A program made the position numbers and the translations under genes. From Progne subis subis (lineage: Eukaryota > Chordata > Aves > Passeriformes > Hirundinidae): a DNA stretch of 64,000 nt. The notes below the pieces were generated by a model. It was not told the origin of the DNA. It did not search any database and worked only from the letters and a program-made list of their open reading frames with translations. Below, piece by piece: positions 12,501-27,690 of the stretch (its first letter is position 1; each line of letters begins with the position of its first letter). The stretch covers positions 2,232,001 through 2,296,000 of the forward strand of contig JAKJHU010000082.1 in the NCBI GenBank assembly GCA_022316685.1, given 5' to 3'.

Positions 12501-15500
12501 GGGGGAATAGCAGGGCTATAGAACTGAAACGCCGGGGAGCACAGCTCTCTCTGCTGGGGAAGCAGCAGCCAAGGTCGCACCAGAGGACACTGGGCAGTGG
12601 CTCTGTGGGTTTGCTCTGGGGCAGGGCAGTCTCTGCTCCCACGGGATTTCCACGGGGTGCAAGGAGGGCAGCAGCCTGGGTGCTTGGGCAGCCAGCAGTG
12701 CTGTTCCTGCTGTCTCTGCTGGACAGGCTGTTTTCCACCCCTTCCCCTCTGCCTTTCCTCCTGGCACGCCTCCGATGGCACCGCAGACAGAAACAGGGGC
12801 ATCAGCCGCTCCTCATCTGGGGGAGATCAAACCCAGCCCTGCTCCTGCGAGGGGCTTTGCCACCACTCATGTTTGTGTTCACATGCGAGTGGTGGCTCAC
12901 TCATTTGTCTCCTGCACTCTGTCAGCAGATGAGAGCATGGGAGATGGACGGCACAGAGCTGGCAGTTGTTTGAGGAAAGTTTCAGCCTTGTCCAAATGAC
13001 GCAGAAAAGCCACTGGGGGCTTGCAGCATCCACCGAGGCTGGAATAGGGAGCGGGAGGGAGGGTGGGTAGGGAAGCACATTCTGGCGGGCTGGGTTTGTC
13101 TCTGTGGGGTGGGTGATGGCTTCCTTTGATCCTTGTTCTCTCCCTCTGAGCAACTCTGGCTGCTCAGCTCACCGCCACGTGACTTGGGCACAGCAGCATC
13201 CTTATAAACTTACTGCTGCCCTTAAAGATACCATTTAGCTCCCTGGTGTTTTCTAAAAGGCTCCATGTGGTGATTCTGCTCCCATCACAGAGGAACATCT
13301 GCTGTTCTGAATGAAGATAAACCCAAAGCCTTTGCTCACCCCAGGCTCTGCAGCACCCTTGCAAGGCAGAGGTGTGCAGCTCTGAGCACCATCTTTGTCC
13401 TGTCTCTGGTACTGACTGGCCTGCTGTGTCCTGGCTTGCAGGCACACTTTGAAGTGCTTTTCATGCTCGGCGAGGTACATTTTTACCTTATCAGAGGGAC
13501 CCCAAGTTCTGCTCTCTCAGATGGCTGCTCACTGCTGCACTCTGACATGAGGGAGCCAGGGAACTTTCCCTGCAGGGAGCTTGCACCTGCTGGGGTTTGG
13601 AGAGGCCCCGTGGAGTCACTTGCTGGGAAGTAAAGCTGGACTCACCTGCTGCCTCGGGTGGAGCCACAGCTGTGGTGCTGCTTTGTCCTGCTGGCTCCCG
13701 TGCCAGCCTGTCAGGCAGGCGGGATGTGTGGAGCAGACCTGTCAGAAGCTCCGTGGTGGGCTGCTGAGCCCCCTCCCCAGGCACCTCCCCTCTCTGTCCC
13801 AGCTGTGTGTGCTGCTCTCAGCATCCCACCTGCAGCCCTCTGCCCTGGCAGGGGCTCTCCTCAGGCAGAGCCTGCCCTGGTGCTGCACCACGCCAGGGAC
13901 CCCAGAGCCTGATTCTGCTGGGGGCTGCAGCTGGCATCAGGTGTGACTTAGTCAGCGTTTTCTTCCTCTGATGAGGAAGATGAGGTGGCTACCTCATCCT
14001 GCTCAACAGAAAGAGAATTTTAAAAGAAATCCATCCAGATTCAAAATGCTGGAAATGTGGGGGAAAGGGTGCAGAAAGATGGCTGCTCCTGAGTAGCACA
14101 TGCTCTCCATTTGCTACCAGATTTTAGCGTTACTTCCATTGCCTTAACCTCTTTGCTTCACAACAGGAGAGACTCTGAATTTTGGAAGGCAAATTTCAGT
14201 GCTTTTTGAGAGCTAGGCTCCTACAGATGCCTGGAGTTAGGCACTCAAAGTAACATCCTTGAAAATATTAATCAGATTATTTTAGTAGTTCTGCTCCCTG
14301 GGGCATAATGGCTGGAGTGGACAGGAAGATACCCAGATCGAGGGCTGCCCTCATGAGTGACCTGCCCTGCCCTCAAGAGCCACGTTTAAGGGCTGCCACA
14401 TTTCAGGGCTGCTCAGCTGCTGGGTAGGTGGCAGTAAGTAGATGTTGTCCTGGGTCCAAACAGCACCGGTTTTCTCAGACCCAACTTCTTGAGCATGCTC
14501 TGGAAGCAGGGGACAGCAGACACTGCTTCACAGGTGGACACATCCCTCCCAGAGCAGAGGCAAGAAACTTCGGGCAAAGTGAAGATCCTCCCTGCAGTGA
14601 GGGCCCCACCTGGGGCTCTGTGGTGGTCTGGTCCCCAGTGTGTGAATGTGGGCAAAGGTTTGTGTGGGTCCAGCCCTCAGCTACTGATCCCACTGCAGGT
14701 AATGCTGAACCAGATCTGCAGTGGGTGAAAAACACAAGGGATAAGAGCATGAGCTGAAAAGGCTGAGTGTTAGTGAGGCCCTGGGGGAGAAAATATCAGT
14801 GACCAGTGGGAGATATAAACACCAGATACTGCTTGATTTACTGGCACAGAGGTTCATGGCTGGGAGCTGAACCAAAAGCAAAACCATGGCAGTGCTGCTG
14901 GGAAAGACAAGGGTTATAAGCTCTTGTAAGAGCCTCCCACAATCGTACTTTCATCAGTTAGTATAAAGAAAATATACAGCCTAGCTGACAGCAACTCTTT
15001 TCTGCTCGGGGAAACAAATAGTGACTGCAACCAGGAATGACAGACAGAGCAGAATTGTGCTTTCCCGGCCTGAATAGAGCTGTTAAGAAGCATCTGAAGG
15101 GCTTGAGCAGAGGTGATTAAAGAAGATGCTATCTCCCAACCCTAGCAGGCTACAAAAGGTGTATTTTCAGTGGCTAAATCCTGAAACAATTATGGCCTGG
15201 AGTGTAGTCAGGTTATTTCTTATCTTTCTGATGGCCTGCTGGCAAAATCTGTTTTCTTAAATGAGGTTTGTAATGTCTAATACTTCCAAGGAAAGATGGT
15301 ATTGCCGCTGCAATGTGTGTGGTAGTGAGGATCAAAATAAACATAGCAGGCATTGCTCGAACCGCGTAGGCTTATAATTAATATCCCATTCCTCAGGGAA
15401 GCGGTACTTTCATTTCGGTCATGGAAAGACTTGTAGCCTGATATGCAGGAGTGCTGAGGGTTGTGCCTGCTGCACATTCCCCCGGTGCTCCCTCAGCACA

Positions 15501-16000
15501 GGCAGATGTGACATTTGCACCTGCATTGCTGGGCTGGTTCCAGCTGGGTTCTCCAGACGTGCTCCTGTGCGGGCGAGGTCGCTGCACAAGGAGGCTGTGG
15601 CCATGCCCCGTGTCTGTGGGAGTGTGGTGTGTGTGGATGGCTGGCTGCTGACGCCCAGCCCAAGGCAGTGGTAGGTTTCTGTGGATGAGCTATTTCGCAG
15701 TACGTGATGGAGTTTTTTTCTCATCCTGGCCCTTGGCCATCTTGCTGTGCTGTTTTGCTGGGCCTGTCCAAGATGTTCAGAGTGCCAAAGTCCTTCACTG
15801 GAATAATTTGTCTGAGACAATGGTGACCAGCAGGCAGCATGACCCTTCAGGATCTTCCCTGAGCCTGCCCGGGGCTGAGGGCACATAACACTGCTGAGCT
15901 TTATGTCTGCAGCTCATCCTGAGGGAAACGGTGCCATTGCTTTAGGGGTTCTCTGAAGACAAGCACGAATTATTATTGTAAGCATTAGTGCAATACACAC
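9580..16000. other. Intron 1 sequence, nothing coding recognised
   Basis: GC-rich intervals (12480-13950, 14340-14740, 15440-15900) are dense in CTG/CAG-rich but CpG-poor sequence, so they are not CpG islands. An AT-rich stretch lies at about 11990-12420. No homology to a protein family was recognised in overlapping open frames. Confidence 0.6.
11452..11468 (+). repeat. (GAG)n short microsatellite
   Basis: Five to six GAG triplets. They lie in a short ATG-initiated frame that stops about 30 codons later, so I do not treat this as coding. Confidence 0.8.
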
Positions 16001-19000
16001 TTGCAGAAAGGCTGCTTCGTTAAGTGTTTCTTTTTCTGACATCCTGAGAGCTTTACTATGAGGAGTTTTTCTTTAAAAAGAAACACCAAAGGGATACCCG
16101 TTCTGCCTTGCAGAGACAGTGAGTCCATGGCACTGCAGCTGATGGCGTTTATTTCTTCCCACTATAACATCCAACCTCAACAGTGCATTCAGGTAGTTAA
16201 AATTCCCAATTGTCACACTGCTTCCTTGAGATGGGGGAAAAGGACATGATGGCAAAGTGTGAATGAGTGAAGTCAGTGGCAGGGAGAACAGGCTGCTGAG
16301 AAGAGGGAAGTCTGGCTGAAGGGCACAGCACGTTTTAACGCAGAGCTTTCCCTGCAGCAGGTCTCCAGAATTTAACTGGTAGGTGGTGAAGCCGCAAGGG
16401 ATTGTGATCTTCTGGGGTGCCCTTCTGCATAATGCTGCATGGGCTCGCTCTGCATTCCTTCCTTTATAAGGCAAAGCCTCCCGTCAGCAGTGATGGCAGC
16501 CCCAGACAGCTGAGCAGGGAGAGGATGAGCAGCCTGGAGGAGGGGTGTGGAGAGGGGAGCCAGGGCTGGGTTCTGTGCTGGGTCACAGGGCTCAGTGAGG
16601 CAGGTGTTCTTTGGGCTTGGGGCTTTCTAGTCCTTGTGCTCAGGAGCTTCCTGGCCTGGTACATCGAGGGCTTAGAGGAAATGTGTTTTCCCGCTCTCCA
16701 TTTGGTCAGATGAATATATGAGGATAGTAGAGACTTTTTCAAAGACAACAGAGAATCATCAGAACCTTGGAATGGTGTTGTGGGTTCCTTGGGGTTTTGT
16801 GTGGGTTTTCTTTTCAGGAAGCACCCAGGGAAGAGGGAAGGAGTAGGATATTCCAAAAATTACAACTGTCCTGAAAAATGTCCTGAAACACTTACATTGC
16901 TTTGCAGACTGCTCCATTTGGCTTCTCTGAATACAAATCAGCAATGAAAGTGAAATTTGCTAGTAATTGAAGCAGATAATATGAATAAAGGACACACTGA
17001 AAGCTGTCCATGTTTAAAGTGTGATGAGGCTTTGAGATTATTTTCATGTCCTGGTACTGTCTAATTGTTCTTGTTTTCATGCAAAATCTTGAGCTTTGAG
17101 ATGCCTCAGGAAGTATACCCTGGCTGGTCCTTGTCACCCTTGGGCCCCTTATTGAAATATCATGTGTCAGGCTGGCAGAAAACAAGCCCTGTAATTCATC
17201 TAGAAGTCTGCATCTTCTGGCAGGCAAAAGCATGGAATTGGAGTGCATTCAGCACTTGTGAAGGAAGCTTGTGTTTTGACAGTACCTTTATTTACAGTCT
17301 GAAGGCCATAGCTAGGAACTAGGTGGCCATCTGGCACAGAGCTTTCAAAGTCCACCTTGGAGGAGCTGTTGATTCAGGGCTGTAGTGCCTGTAAAGCATC
17401 TGACCTGCAGCACGCTTCACTTCTGAAAAGCAGCGCCTGATTCAAGCTCCTGACACAAAGGCAATCACTGTGCAGTGGTTGTGATTAAAGTAATGGAGCA
17501 AAAGCCTTGGCCAGCGTTTGGACAAACCTCTCTCATCTGCTCAAAGATGGATGTGAAAGCTCTTCCCACCTGGGCTAACCTACAGGTGGATTGCAAGAGT
17601 TGGAATCACCGGGGCCCCAGTCCCTCTGCCTTTGAAGGCAGCAGGAGTTTTGCTATCAACTTCAGTGGCAGCAGTTTCAGCCTCAGGTGGCCAACAGCAG
17701 GTGCTTTGCATCACATTGAAAAGGATCTGGATTTCTAACAGCAGCTCCTCTGCAAGGAGATCCCGTTTGTTCCCCCCCATCAGATGCTGGCTCAGAAATT
17801 GGTAGTTCAGTGTCTCTGCTGCTTTAAGGCAACTGCTGACCAAAGTGCAGGTGTTGTTATTTGTGTGGCCTATCAAATACCTTAAGGCAGATGCAGAACT
17901 CTGTATGCAGAGGGGAAGGAGCCTGTTGCCAGTGGAAGGCCATGCTGGGATAGAATCAGGAATAATTCCTCCATGTCCTCGGTAAGCCAGGTGAATGCAG
18001 TGTGCTGCAAGAGATAGGAGGACTTTGAGGAAACCCAAAATTTTGTCTGACAAGTTCCATGGAGTTTGGAGCATAGCTGCTGCACTGCCACTCCAGCACT
18101 GCTGTTTTACTGGGCACAAATGTGGGAACCAGAGGTCAGAGAAGAATTGAGTGGATAATCTGTGTCAGTGGGAACAGCCTGGCGAGGAAAAAGAACAGGT
18201 GACAGTTGAGTTGCCAGTCCACCACCTGATCTCCTTTCTGCAGGAGTGCAGTGTGGGCCACAGCTGATGAGGCCTGTGTGTGTGAGGATGTGTGGAATTA
18301 CACGTTCATCTCCTCTTGATTACAGGAGATCAGTCACACACCTTTCATACATGTAAGGGGAAGTCTCATGGCTGAATTTCTGAGATGGATAGATACATGG
18401 CAGACAGCAAGTTTGTTTTATTAAAGGGTGAAGTTCTGTATGGCAAGGGAAGGAGGGCAGTCTGGAGTACTGAGGAAGCTGAGTGAGCCAGTCACACTCA
18501 GAAAGGAGGGGAGGGGGGTATTTCATGCAGGGGAGAGGTATCCACAGCTGTCTTCCTGCTTGAGCGATGCTGAGTGATGGGCATAGCAAATCCCAGGGGT
18601 TCTCTCAGCAGGAATGGGACAAACATCCTCTGCTGGTGGCTGGAATTTGAAGTAGATCAAAAATAGACAGTGCATGAAGTGTATTAATTAAGGGGGTTTT
18701 GGCTGTCACAGGGAGTGAGGATGCAATTAAAGGTGCAGATCTTGTTGCACTTTCTTATTTCTAATGCTGGCTAAGTGCAGTTTCCTGTCACTCTCGCACG
18801 CTGATGGGTCTGTTGTCCTGATTCCCAGATGAGGAAATGATCTATAGCATTGCCTGACACCCTGGCCAGGGAGATGGGCAGATCATCCCATCCTGGGAAA
18901 CAGAGAATGAAAAAGTCATGAGACCATGTGGTTTCAGCAGATACAGCAACTAAAAGTTGATCAGTGGAGTCTATTTAGAGCTGTTTGCACAGCCTGTTTC

Positions 19001-22000
19001 TAAGCATCCCCAGTGACAACACCTGTTCCCATGAGATTCCCACTTGGATTTTCTCCAGTGCAGGTGCACTGAGGCTCGCTGTGACTGGCATTCAAGCTGT
19101 GGGAGCACATATGGCAGGAGAGCAGCAGTCCCTCAGCAGTACCCTGAGTAAGCCTGGAGGCTGGAACATGACTTGCAAGAGAATTGCACAGTTTACTTCC
19201 ATGGGTGCTCAGAGGATCAAATCCTCTCCAATTTCCTACCAAACTGGTCAGCAAAGGCCACAGAGTTAGCTGGTGGGAGCCAAGCAAGCTGCGTAGAATT
19301 GCAATTGCTCTGCAGAACAGAATCTTCTGCTCTGGAAGACTGCTCCTGTGTGGGCACTTGGCTTTATGTCAGTAGCTCAGAAACAAGCCCAAAGGCAGGC
19401 AGGGTCAGGGGAAAGCACTCTGCAAGGCATAGCTAAAAAAGTTCTGATTGTGGTGGTAGTCACTGTCACTTACTGGCCAGACTGGTATTAAATTTGCCCT
19501 AATTGCTTGCAAAAGGAGAAAATGCTTTTGAGCTACATTTATCATTTAGGCAAATAGTGGCTAGACTGGTGATTGTCTGGAGGTCACATCTTTAGGAGTG
19601 CCAAGAACATTTCCCACTGGTGTAACTGAATCTGGAAGTGGAGTTGACTCCCCGACTTGATAAACCTCCCAGGGATGGGGTTTTTCTTATAACAAGAAAG
19701 AAAATTTTGGAGACAGTGCTATTGTGCCATGATACACAAAGGACATGATTATTCAAGAGCAAAAGCAGCTCAGTGAGTAAGAGAATGGAGGGATCAAAAG
19801 GAGAACTTGCTGCTTTGACTGGGGTCCTGGGTTTAGACTGAGTTAAGTACCTGGGACCTGATGCACTATGAAGCAGTATGGACTTTCCCAGGTGGGAATA
19901 TCATACTTACTTGGATACACAGTATGGGGAGAACTAAATTCAGATTTTAAAAGTTGTGTTTTTCGCTGAGTGGCCCATAATGTCTTCTAAGGTGGGTGTA
20001 GAAGACCTATTGCTCACATTCAGGGGGAAAGTGGTGAAGCAAAAAACACTGCAGATTGCATTTAATGTGAATCTGCCACTTCCTAGCAACACTCAAGCAA
20101 AAAAGACCCAGTAACCAAAATGTTCAGAATGGACCTTTTTAAAGTTACAAATTCCTGAAATTGCAGAACCTTTCCTTTCTGCTTTTAGCTGAGTGCTTAA
20201 TGAGTGACAGTTTCTCTAAGATATTCCTTAATCATAACCATATTCTAGGGAAACCAGTAACAGCATCGTTATCATCTCTTACTCTATGAACATGTTATGT
20301 CAGGTTAATAATGGTTGCAGCAGGAAAGTGTGATCCAGCCCTCTGAAGCACAGCCCTTGCTAACATTCCTGTAAATGATTGAAGGTACATGAGCAATCTT
20401 ACTTAGTTCATTTGCCTCTTAATTTCTAACTACCACCTTGAAAAGCAGATTCAACCAGTATGTGTAGAAAGTCTGCTTTGTTCTGTTTTTAAGACATGGC
20501 AGGAGTTCAGATCCTCCTTCGTGCAGCATAAATACTGTGCTTGCTGCAATTTTTAGCAAAGATAAAGCACTTTCCCTCTAAAGGGAGAATTTCTCTTTTA
20601 TGGCTTTCACAAATCACAGTGGTCGAGGTAGTGGGGTATCTGCAGAGACAGCTGGTGTTGCTGTTCCAGTCCTCTGAAGAGTGCATTGGGATTTCAGGGA
20701 GCTTGGAGGCAGCTGCCCTCAGGAATTCTGCCTGGTACCTTGCAAGCACTCTTATCCTTGTCACTCTGCCAAGCTGTCCGAGGGAAGCTCATTAGTGCTG
20801 GGATGGGGAGCTCCGAGGAAGGCGTGTACCTTGCACGGTGTGAGAAGCTCAGAGGTGGCCCAGTTTCCCATATGCCGAGATCACGGTCCAGGAAAACAGG
20901 GTTTGAAGCGTGGTGATGGTAAATGGTGCCATCTGTTTCACCAGAAAATCAAATTGCCTGGATGAACTAGTCTGTTCTTTAGAGAACTGCTCTGTTTTTC
21001 AGAACCTGTGCACTGAGATATTGGTATGAACACTCGGGCCATTCCCAGTGATCCAGTGGCATACTGAGCCTTGTAAATCTTCCAGCTCATGGTTTTATGC
21101 TCATTTTTTTCAAGCTGTGCAACTGCTGCCCCACTCTGAGCTGGGACCGCACTTGAGGCAGTTCCTTCTCACGCTGCTGGTGGCATGCAGTGACAACCAG
21201 GCGTGATGCCCAGAGGCTGCTGTACCTTTCTGGAGTGTGGTCCATGTGTGTGAAAGCAAATCTCATTCATGCCCAGGCAGGCTGAACCCCTAGGATGCTT
21301 CAGCCAAAGCTAGTTGGAAAAGAGTAGATACATTCTTGTGATATTCGTACAAATGCAAACAGCAGTCTGTTTTCCTTGAGTAGCTGAAAATGCTGTGAAA
21401 TGCTCTGTTTAATTCTGTCTGGGATAAAATGTCCCATGAGGATGTTTCTCCTGTCCCTTTCCCTTCCTTGTGATTCCTGTTAGTGGTCCCCACCATGCTT
21501 TTTGTTCGTGCTGAATTGTGAGCCCAAATGGAAGTGTCAAGTGTCAGGCGGGTGAATATGGGGCTTAGAGTTGAGTCCAGCGAAAAGTAATCTCTTATAA
21601 TCCCTGGAAAATGTTCTTTCAAAGCTAAAAGATGTAAAGAAGTCTAATAGCTCTATCCCATCAAATGTAAAGCCATCTTTGGCATTAGATGGGTATGCAG
21701 GCTTACTCAGGATGTCAAGATTCCTTAATGCATTAAATTAACAGTGTAGATATGAATGTTCATGGATCCATCCAGAGGAAAGCTGAGTTGTAACTGTTGT
21801 GGGAATCAAACTACAAGCTTTTAAGGCTTCTGTTTGAACCCCCCTGCTAAACTGATATTTTTGGTCCCATTAAGCACAGAGACATGCACAGAAACCAAAC
21901 ATCAAACAGCACACGGCAGTGTTTTTTTGTTTCTTTTGTAAGTACTGCTACAGCCTCAGAAGTGAGAGGGGAATGAAAGTGGGTGGAGAAAAAAAGATCT

Positions 22001-24000
22001 TTAAACTGTTTAAAAAAAAAAAAAAATCCTTGCTCTAAAATTTCTACTGCCAGATTTCATCACAGACTAATTCCTTGCAGCTGAACTGCAAACCTCTATG
22101 AAAATAGGGGTTTACAGTGGAAACACTGACTAACTATAGCTGTGCAGTCCCATGAATAATGACGCTCTAATTACGCCTTATGATTTACCAAGACCTGCTT
22201 TCTATATAGCTGTTGCTGGTTTGGGGAGCAAGATCTTTTTCTTCTTGACTGTGGTTTGCTTCTTTTTGTTCATACTGTGTTGGCACATAGTTTTTGAAAA
22301 GCTTTTCTCTGAAGGGAGCTGGGCAGACAGCTATGATTAAGTATGAAATGATTGGTTAAGCTGTTTGTCAAAGTTATAAATAGGACACCACACAAACCCA
22401 ACACTAATCTCGCTGAAAGACAGATACTGGCAACATTTCTTCGTCATCTGTTCCTGACGCTCAGGGGAGAACAGCTACACTTCCATTAAGTTTTCAAACA
22501 GAAGTTGCCTAAAATACATTTCTCTGGTAAAATTTTGGGCATATGCACTGTAAGCCACAATGAGATCTGGCAGAGTGTTGGAGTTTTAAATGTTCATCCC
22601 AGTTTAAACCTGATCTTCTGGATCCACCCTTCTGTGTAGAGGTGAAAGGTGATGGTTTAATGCTTGCGGAAACAAAGAACAATTCGTGAAGCAGTTCTGG
22701 CAGGACCAGGCTGATGTCCCTTATCTCCTCATACCCCTGCATTAATTTGAAGGGCAGAAGAGGAGTTCCCTAGGGATGTCCATTGCATCTTCAGGTTTAC
22801 ATGCAGCTTTCTGTATGTAATCTGCTTTTGGAAGATCAGATGGAGGCATAAAAAGAGGAGCAATGGCACAGGTTTCACTTATGTGCGTCTGCAAGCAGAA
22901 GGGAAAGGCAGCATATTGAAATCCTTCTGCTGCAGATCTCTCACACAGCAGCTTCTGCAGACTCCAGCCTGGATGCTGCTGCTTGTCCATCCCAGTTCTG
23001 CACCAGCTGCATCCATTCTGTCCAACTGGAAGTCTGCAATTTCGTGTTCCCACAGGATGACCCCGTATTTGCCGTTTGCTTTCATGGTGCCTCAAATTGT
23101 AGGGAAGGGCTCCGCAGTTCAGCACTTTTACTGCCGGCCAAAACATTCATGAGGCAATTAAAGCAAAGCAATAGCTGAAGGAGAGCCAAGCATTTCTGGG
23201 GCTGAAAAAAGCTTCAAGTTGCAAAGTGAAAAAGCCCACAGCAACCAGAACTTGCCCCTCCAATCCCGCACCTTCCCACATCCCTGCCAACACATACAGC
23301 AAGGAGTTTTACAGGAAGTGTAAGAACTTCTAATTTATGACAGAAGTCAACAACTCTTCATCAAGGTAAAGTCTCTTAATTTTTTACAGAAATCTAAAAA
23401 AGGATTATCTTGAATTTGTGGGGTTTAGACAATTCAGACAGGCATATTTTTATTTTTAGCTCTGTTAAGTGTACACACATCTATGGCATTTCAGATTTGA
23501 GTTTCATTAAACCTAACTTCTTAAATTTTTAGGCGTAGACATTTTGGTTTTTCAAACTCTCAGAATCAGATTCAGGTCCAAAACCTTTGTTTAATAACTA
23601 TTTTAAAATAAGTTTTTTTGCGAATTCAGGAGTCATTTTCATTCTTACCAGCAGACAGAGTGATAGAGGGTTTTTTAAGCTTCCTGATTTTCTCCTGGGA
23701 GATTTTTGTTGCTAGAGAGCAAGACTCTCCCTGTGTGCACAGAGCACGTCACCTGGGCGAGCTGGCAGCCAGGAGTGGGGCTCATCAATGTGAGCAGCAG
23801 TGGCCTGTGCCCTGTGCAGCCTCCCCAGCCTTCTCCTCTGGTGTGGTGCATCCTGCTCATCCCAGTGTGCTGCAAGGGTGGCAGACGGATAAGGAACAGG
23901 GAGTGCCTTCCAGGAGCCCAGGGCTGAGCATGCAGCTGAAACCCAGAAAGATGATTTTCATGGTTTTCACACCAGCATCAACTGCTCGAGTTTTGCTGGG
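16001..24000. other. Intron 1 sequence, nothing coding recognised
   Basis: Mostly balanced composition with an A15 tract at 22012-22026. Open frames such as those around 17580-18119 and 22742-23152 show no domain, signal peptide or splice context that I can support. Confidence 0.6.
22012..22026 (+). repeat. A15 tract
   Basis: A run of 15 As in AT-rich intron sequence, with no associated retroposon recognised. Confidence 0.9.
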
Positions 24001-27000
24001 ATTGAAAGGAAATGTTCTCTAATTGCTGACTTCTCCATGAGAGGTTAATACAAGTTTGTTCTTTGCACTGAAATGATTGGGACCAGCCATGAGCACTCCC
24101 CGTTCTTGAGCAATAGTTTTACAAGCTTGCTGAAGCTCTTTAGTCTCTATCTCAAACCAGCCCCAAGTGCAGTACCACTATTTTCCTTGCAGAGCTTTTA
24201 GCAGGTGATCTGGAAAAGCCTTTTGGTTTTTCCCCATCCTCAAGTGGAGTATATGAATTATTGCCCCAAAGTTTGGGGTTTTTTAATGGAGAATAAACCA
24301 AAGGTCTTTGTCTCTTAAACTTCTTAGTGTGAACTACATCTTTATTCCTTAGTTTACTCCCTGGATTCCATTTGCAGTCTGATCTTGCTGGCAGTGAGTT
24401 GCCAGGGTGTGAGGAAGAGCTGACAGTTTCTCCAGTAGATACTTTTCTGAGAAGAAGCTAGTAAAAAAGACTCTGCTCAATGAATTGCTTTGCCTCTTAT
24501 GTAATAAGATATTTATATTGTTATGAAGCCTGCAGTGGAGCTGCATCTGATAAGAGTGATAGGTTTCCAGTTTGATCTTATTTTAGATTGCAGCAAACTT
24601 AGGATAAAAAGACTCTTTGTTCTGAGAAGAAAAAACAGAACCAAACATCTGTTGAGAAGCTGATGTGCTCAGGACAGCTCTGAAAGAGGTTGATAGTGAT
24701 GGATTGCGACACACAACTTCAGTATGTCCCCACAAGTGTTATGTGAAGAGACAAGATAATTCTTCCCTTGTCTAAGATTCATTTTAAAAGTTTTCTGTTT
24801 TTTGGGGAAGGGGAGAGAAAAGAGTGTAACAGTGCTCTCCCTGTGTGTTTCTCCATGATTCTTGCAACTGGTCCGCTTTGAACTGAAGGATTCTTTCAGG
24901 ATTGATTTACTTGGAGAGTGTTAATTGTAGACCATGTCCTAACTCCCAGTTGAAGCCTTTCGTAATGGATCATCTCCTGTAGCAGTCCTGCTCAGAAGCA
25001 CCTCCACTCTGTCCAGAAGAGAATCTGGGGAGTGTTGGATTTGGGGCATTCAGTCAGTTCTGCTAGCTGGAGGTCTTCCACTGCTTGTGGTACATGTGGA
25101 TTTGGCCCTTGTTCTTTCATTCCTCTCTCAACCACTGAAAAAGATATTTTCTACTGCAAATTATAAAGCGTTTCCTACTCTGTCCTTAAATACAGGCTTG
25201 GATCGTTTCACCCTGTGCTGATTCCTGCTGTGTGTGCACAGCTCAGAGGCAGAGTCTGGCCATGGAGCTAAAGGCAGGTCCTGAGAGAAGCTAGGGGAGC
25301 AGAGTGATGGGAAGGGATATTCTGTTTCATTCAGAAAGACACTCCCAAAACCCAAAGGAGCAATGCGTGGGTGAAGTGCTTTCATGCAGAGCTTTTCACT
25401 AAGAATCAAGTCTGTTGTCAGCACTTGTGACATTTTCTCTGTTCCCTTCCTCTGGGCAGTTTGCCACTGTAACGTACACAGATGACATTACGATTTGCAG
25501 ACTGTCGTTTGTGAAGGCACTCTTATCTAATCTGTACTTAGTATTTTTCCAGGACGGGGAGGTGGCTCTCTCTCCTCTGTTAATTAACTTTTTTTGCCCA
25601 TGTTTGCCTGCCTTATAAATTCCTCTGACATCAGGGTCTAGGATTAAACAAACTGATAGCACACTTCCAGTGTGTGTGAGCTTGATACTGAGCTGACAGC
25701 CTCGGAGCCTGAAGTATTTTGACACACGAACAGAGCAAATACAGAGGAAATTGCTGTTCAGCCTCCTCCACATGCTCCTGCCAGGCTCCTGGTTTGAGCA
25801 GCCCGTGTCAGTACTAATGGGGTAGTCCCAAAGTCCTCCCACCCATCAGTGGGTTTCTGCTCGAGGTGCCAGTTGAGACATTTCTCAGAAGTACCTGCAT
25901 TTATTCACTGTGTCTGGTTTTCACTGTAATGCAATTACAGAACGGCACTAACCTGGTAGGGAGCCAACTCCATGCAGTAGCCAGATTAAGTTGTCTTATT
26001 TGGTTAACAGTATTTTGATAGTTTATTAAATCCTAGTAGGAGTAGAAAGATAAGAGTGGAAAGAACAAATATGGATTATCTGCTCTTGGTTGTTCACTCC
26101 TGTTGGCATAATCCTGGTCTGAATGATGAGCTGTGCGAACAAGTGTTTAATGTTTTGCTGTTGTCCCATCTTAAACATGTGCATTGCTTTATCAGAATAA
26201 GCATATTCTCTAACTGTTTTTTTCCAGTTTGCTGTTTTTATCACTGATGTGGAACATAGTGCTTGTTTTCTTTATCTGGAATGAAAACATTAGTTCGTCT
26301 CAGAGCACAAGCTATTTGATCAGCCTTCAGAGGGCAAGGCATTACAAAAGCTGCTGGCATGGGACAAATCCAGACCCGTGGTGTGCAGCTTGAAAAGACT
26401 TCATGCCCTTGTTATCAGTCCCCTGAGATAACCAGCTGCTCACCCAGCAGCAAAGAGATAGGGCTGATTGTGCCAGAGACAAACCCTTCTCTCCTTACTG
26501 AGGCCAGGATTGCCAGCGTGGATGCAGCCATGAGAGAGCCCCTGCCTCTTCTGCAGTCCTGCTCATGTCTCAGCTGTGACACCGCTCTGTGGTGGCCGTG
26601 GGCTGGCTGAGATTAGCCTGGGTCTTGTCATGTAGCAGGAACTGAGGTCCATGAGTGGCTCCTGCAGGGGTGTGGTGAAGCAGACAGCTTCCCTGTGGCT
26701 CTCCTCTCCACCTTGCTGCATTAGCTCCCAGGCCAGCTCAGCTGAGATGTCCCTGAGTCAATGGCAGGGCTGGTTTCCAGCTGCATGCTGCCACCTCTGC
26801 TGCTCATCCTGAGAGTGCATCTTCCCAGGAAGTGCAGGAAAGGAGGGGCTTCATTTGAGCACAGCTCTTTCTTGTGACCATATTCTGCCCCCACTTTCTG
26901 GGCCAGCCCAGTTTGCCTGTCCTCAGCCTGCAGTATTGCTGAGACCAGGGAGAACATGGTTCAGTGCATTTTGATCACAGTGCTTGCTGTACAATACTTG

Positions 27001-27650
27001 ATATTCAGGCCTGCTGTGACTCCCTTGACATAATGTGCAAACTGAAGCCAAAGGGATGATACTCTTAGTACATAATCAGAAAATAGAAGATAACGTATTT
27101 TGCCAACAGCTGACTGCAAATCAAAGAAATAGGCTGCACAGCTAACATCTGCCTTTGCAATGTGGGAAAATATCTGATTTTTACTCTGCTTAATAGAGCA
27201 GTGTGGTCTCTAGTTCAGTTTGATGGTAGCAGCTGCAACAGGAGACAAGCTGTACAGCTGGACACCTTACACAGGTGTTATGGGGTGTAGGTGTTTGGCA
27301 GAGCTTGGCAGCGATGGTTCTCAGTGAAAAGGTCATGAGGAGCTCTTCCTAGACTGGTCAGCCAGGACTATCTCCTAGTCCAAATGTTTTTTGGGTACTC
27401 CTGTTTCCCCTTAGGAGTTATCTGTGGCAAGACTGGGATTCAAGGTAGTATCATGGTATTCGTGCTGGCTGTGCTACTTAGTAGCATGTGCCACATCATG
27501 TTCTCTGTAAAGATATGTATTTGAAGATGAATGGGGACAGGAACACCTGAAGCAGGAAAAGCTGCGAGGCATAAGGAAAGGGATTTTCTTTCATTGCACT
27601 ACTGCTTTGCAAGGTATTTTGCATCAGCTGTAGGCACTCTGACATGGTAT

Positions 27651-27690
27651 AAAAACAAAACAAAACAAAAACAAAACAGACAAAAAAAAA
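27651..27690 (+). repeat. (AAAAC)n-type A-rich simple repeat
   Basis: Imperfect AAAAC/AAAAAC units end in a run of nine As. A-rich repeats like this often mark the tail of a retroposon, but no source element is recognisable upstream. Confidence 0.85.
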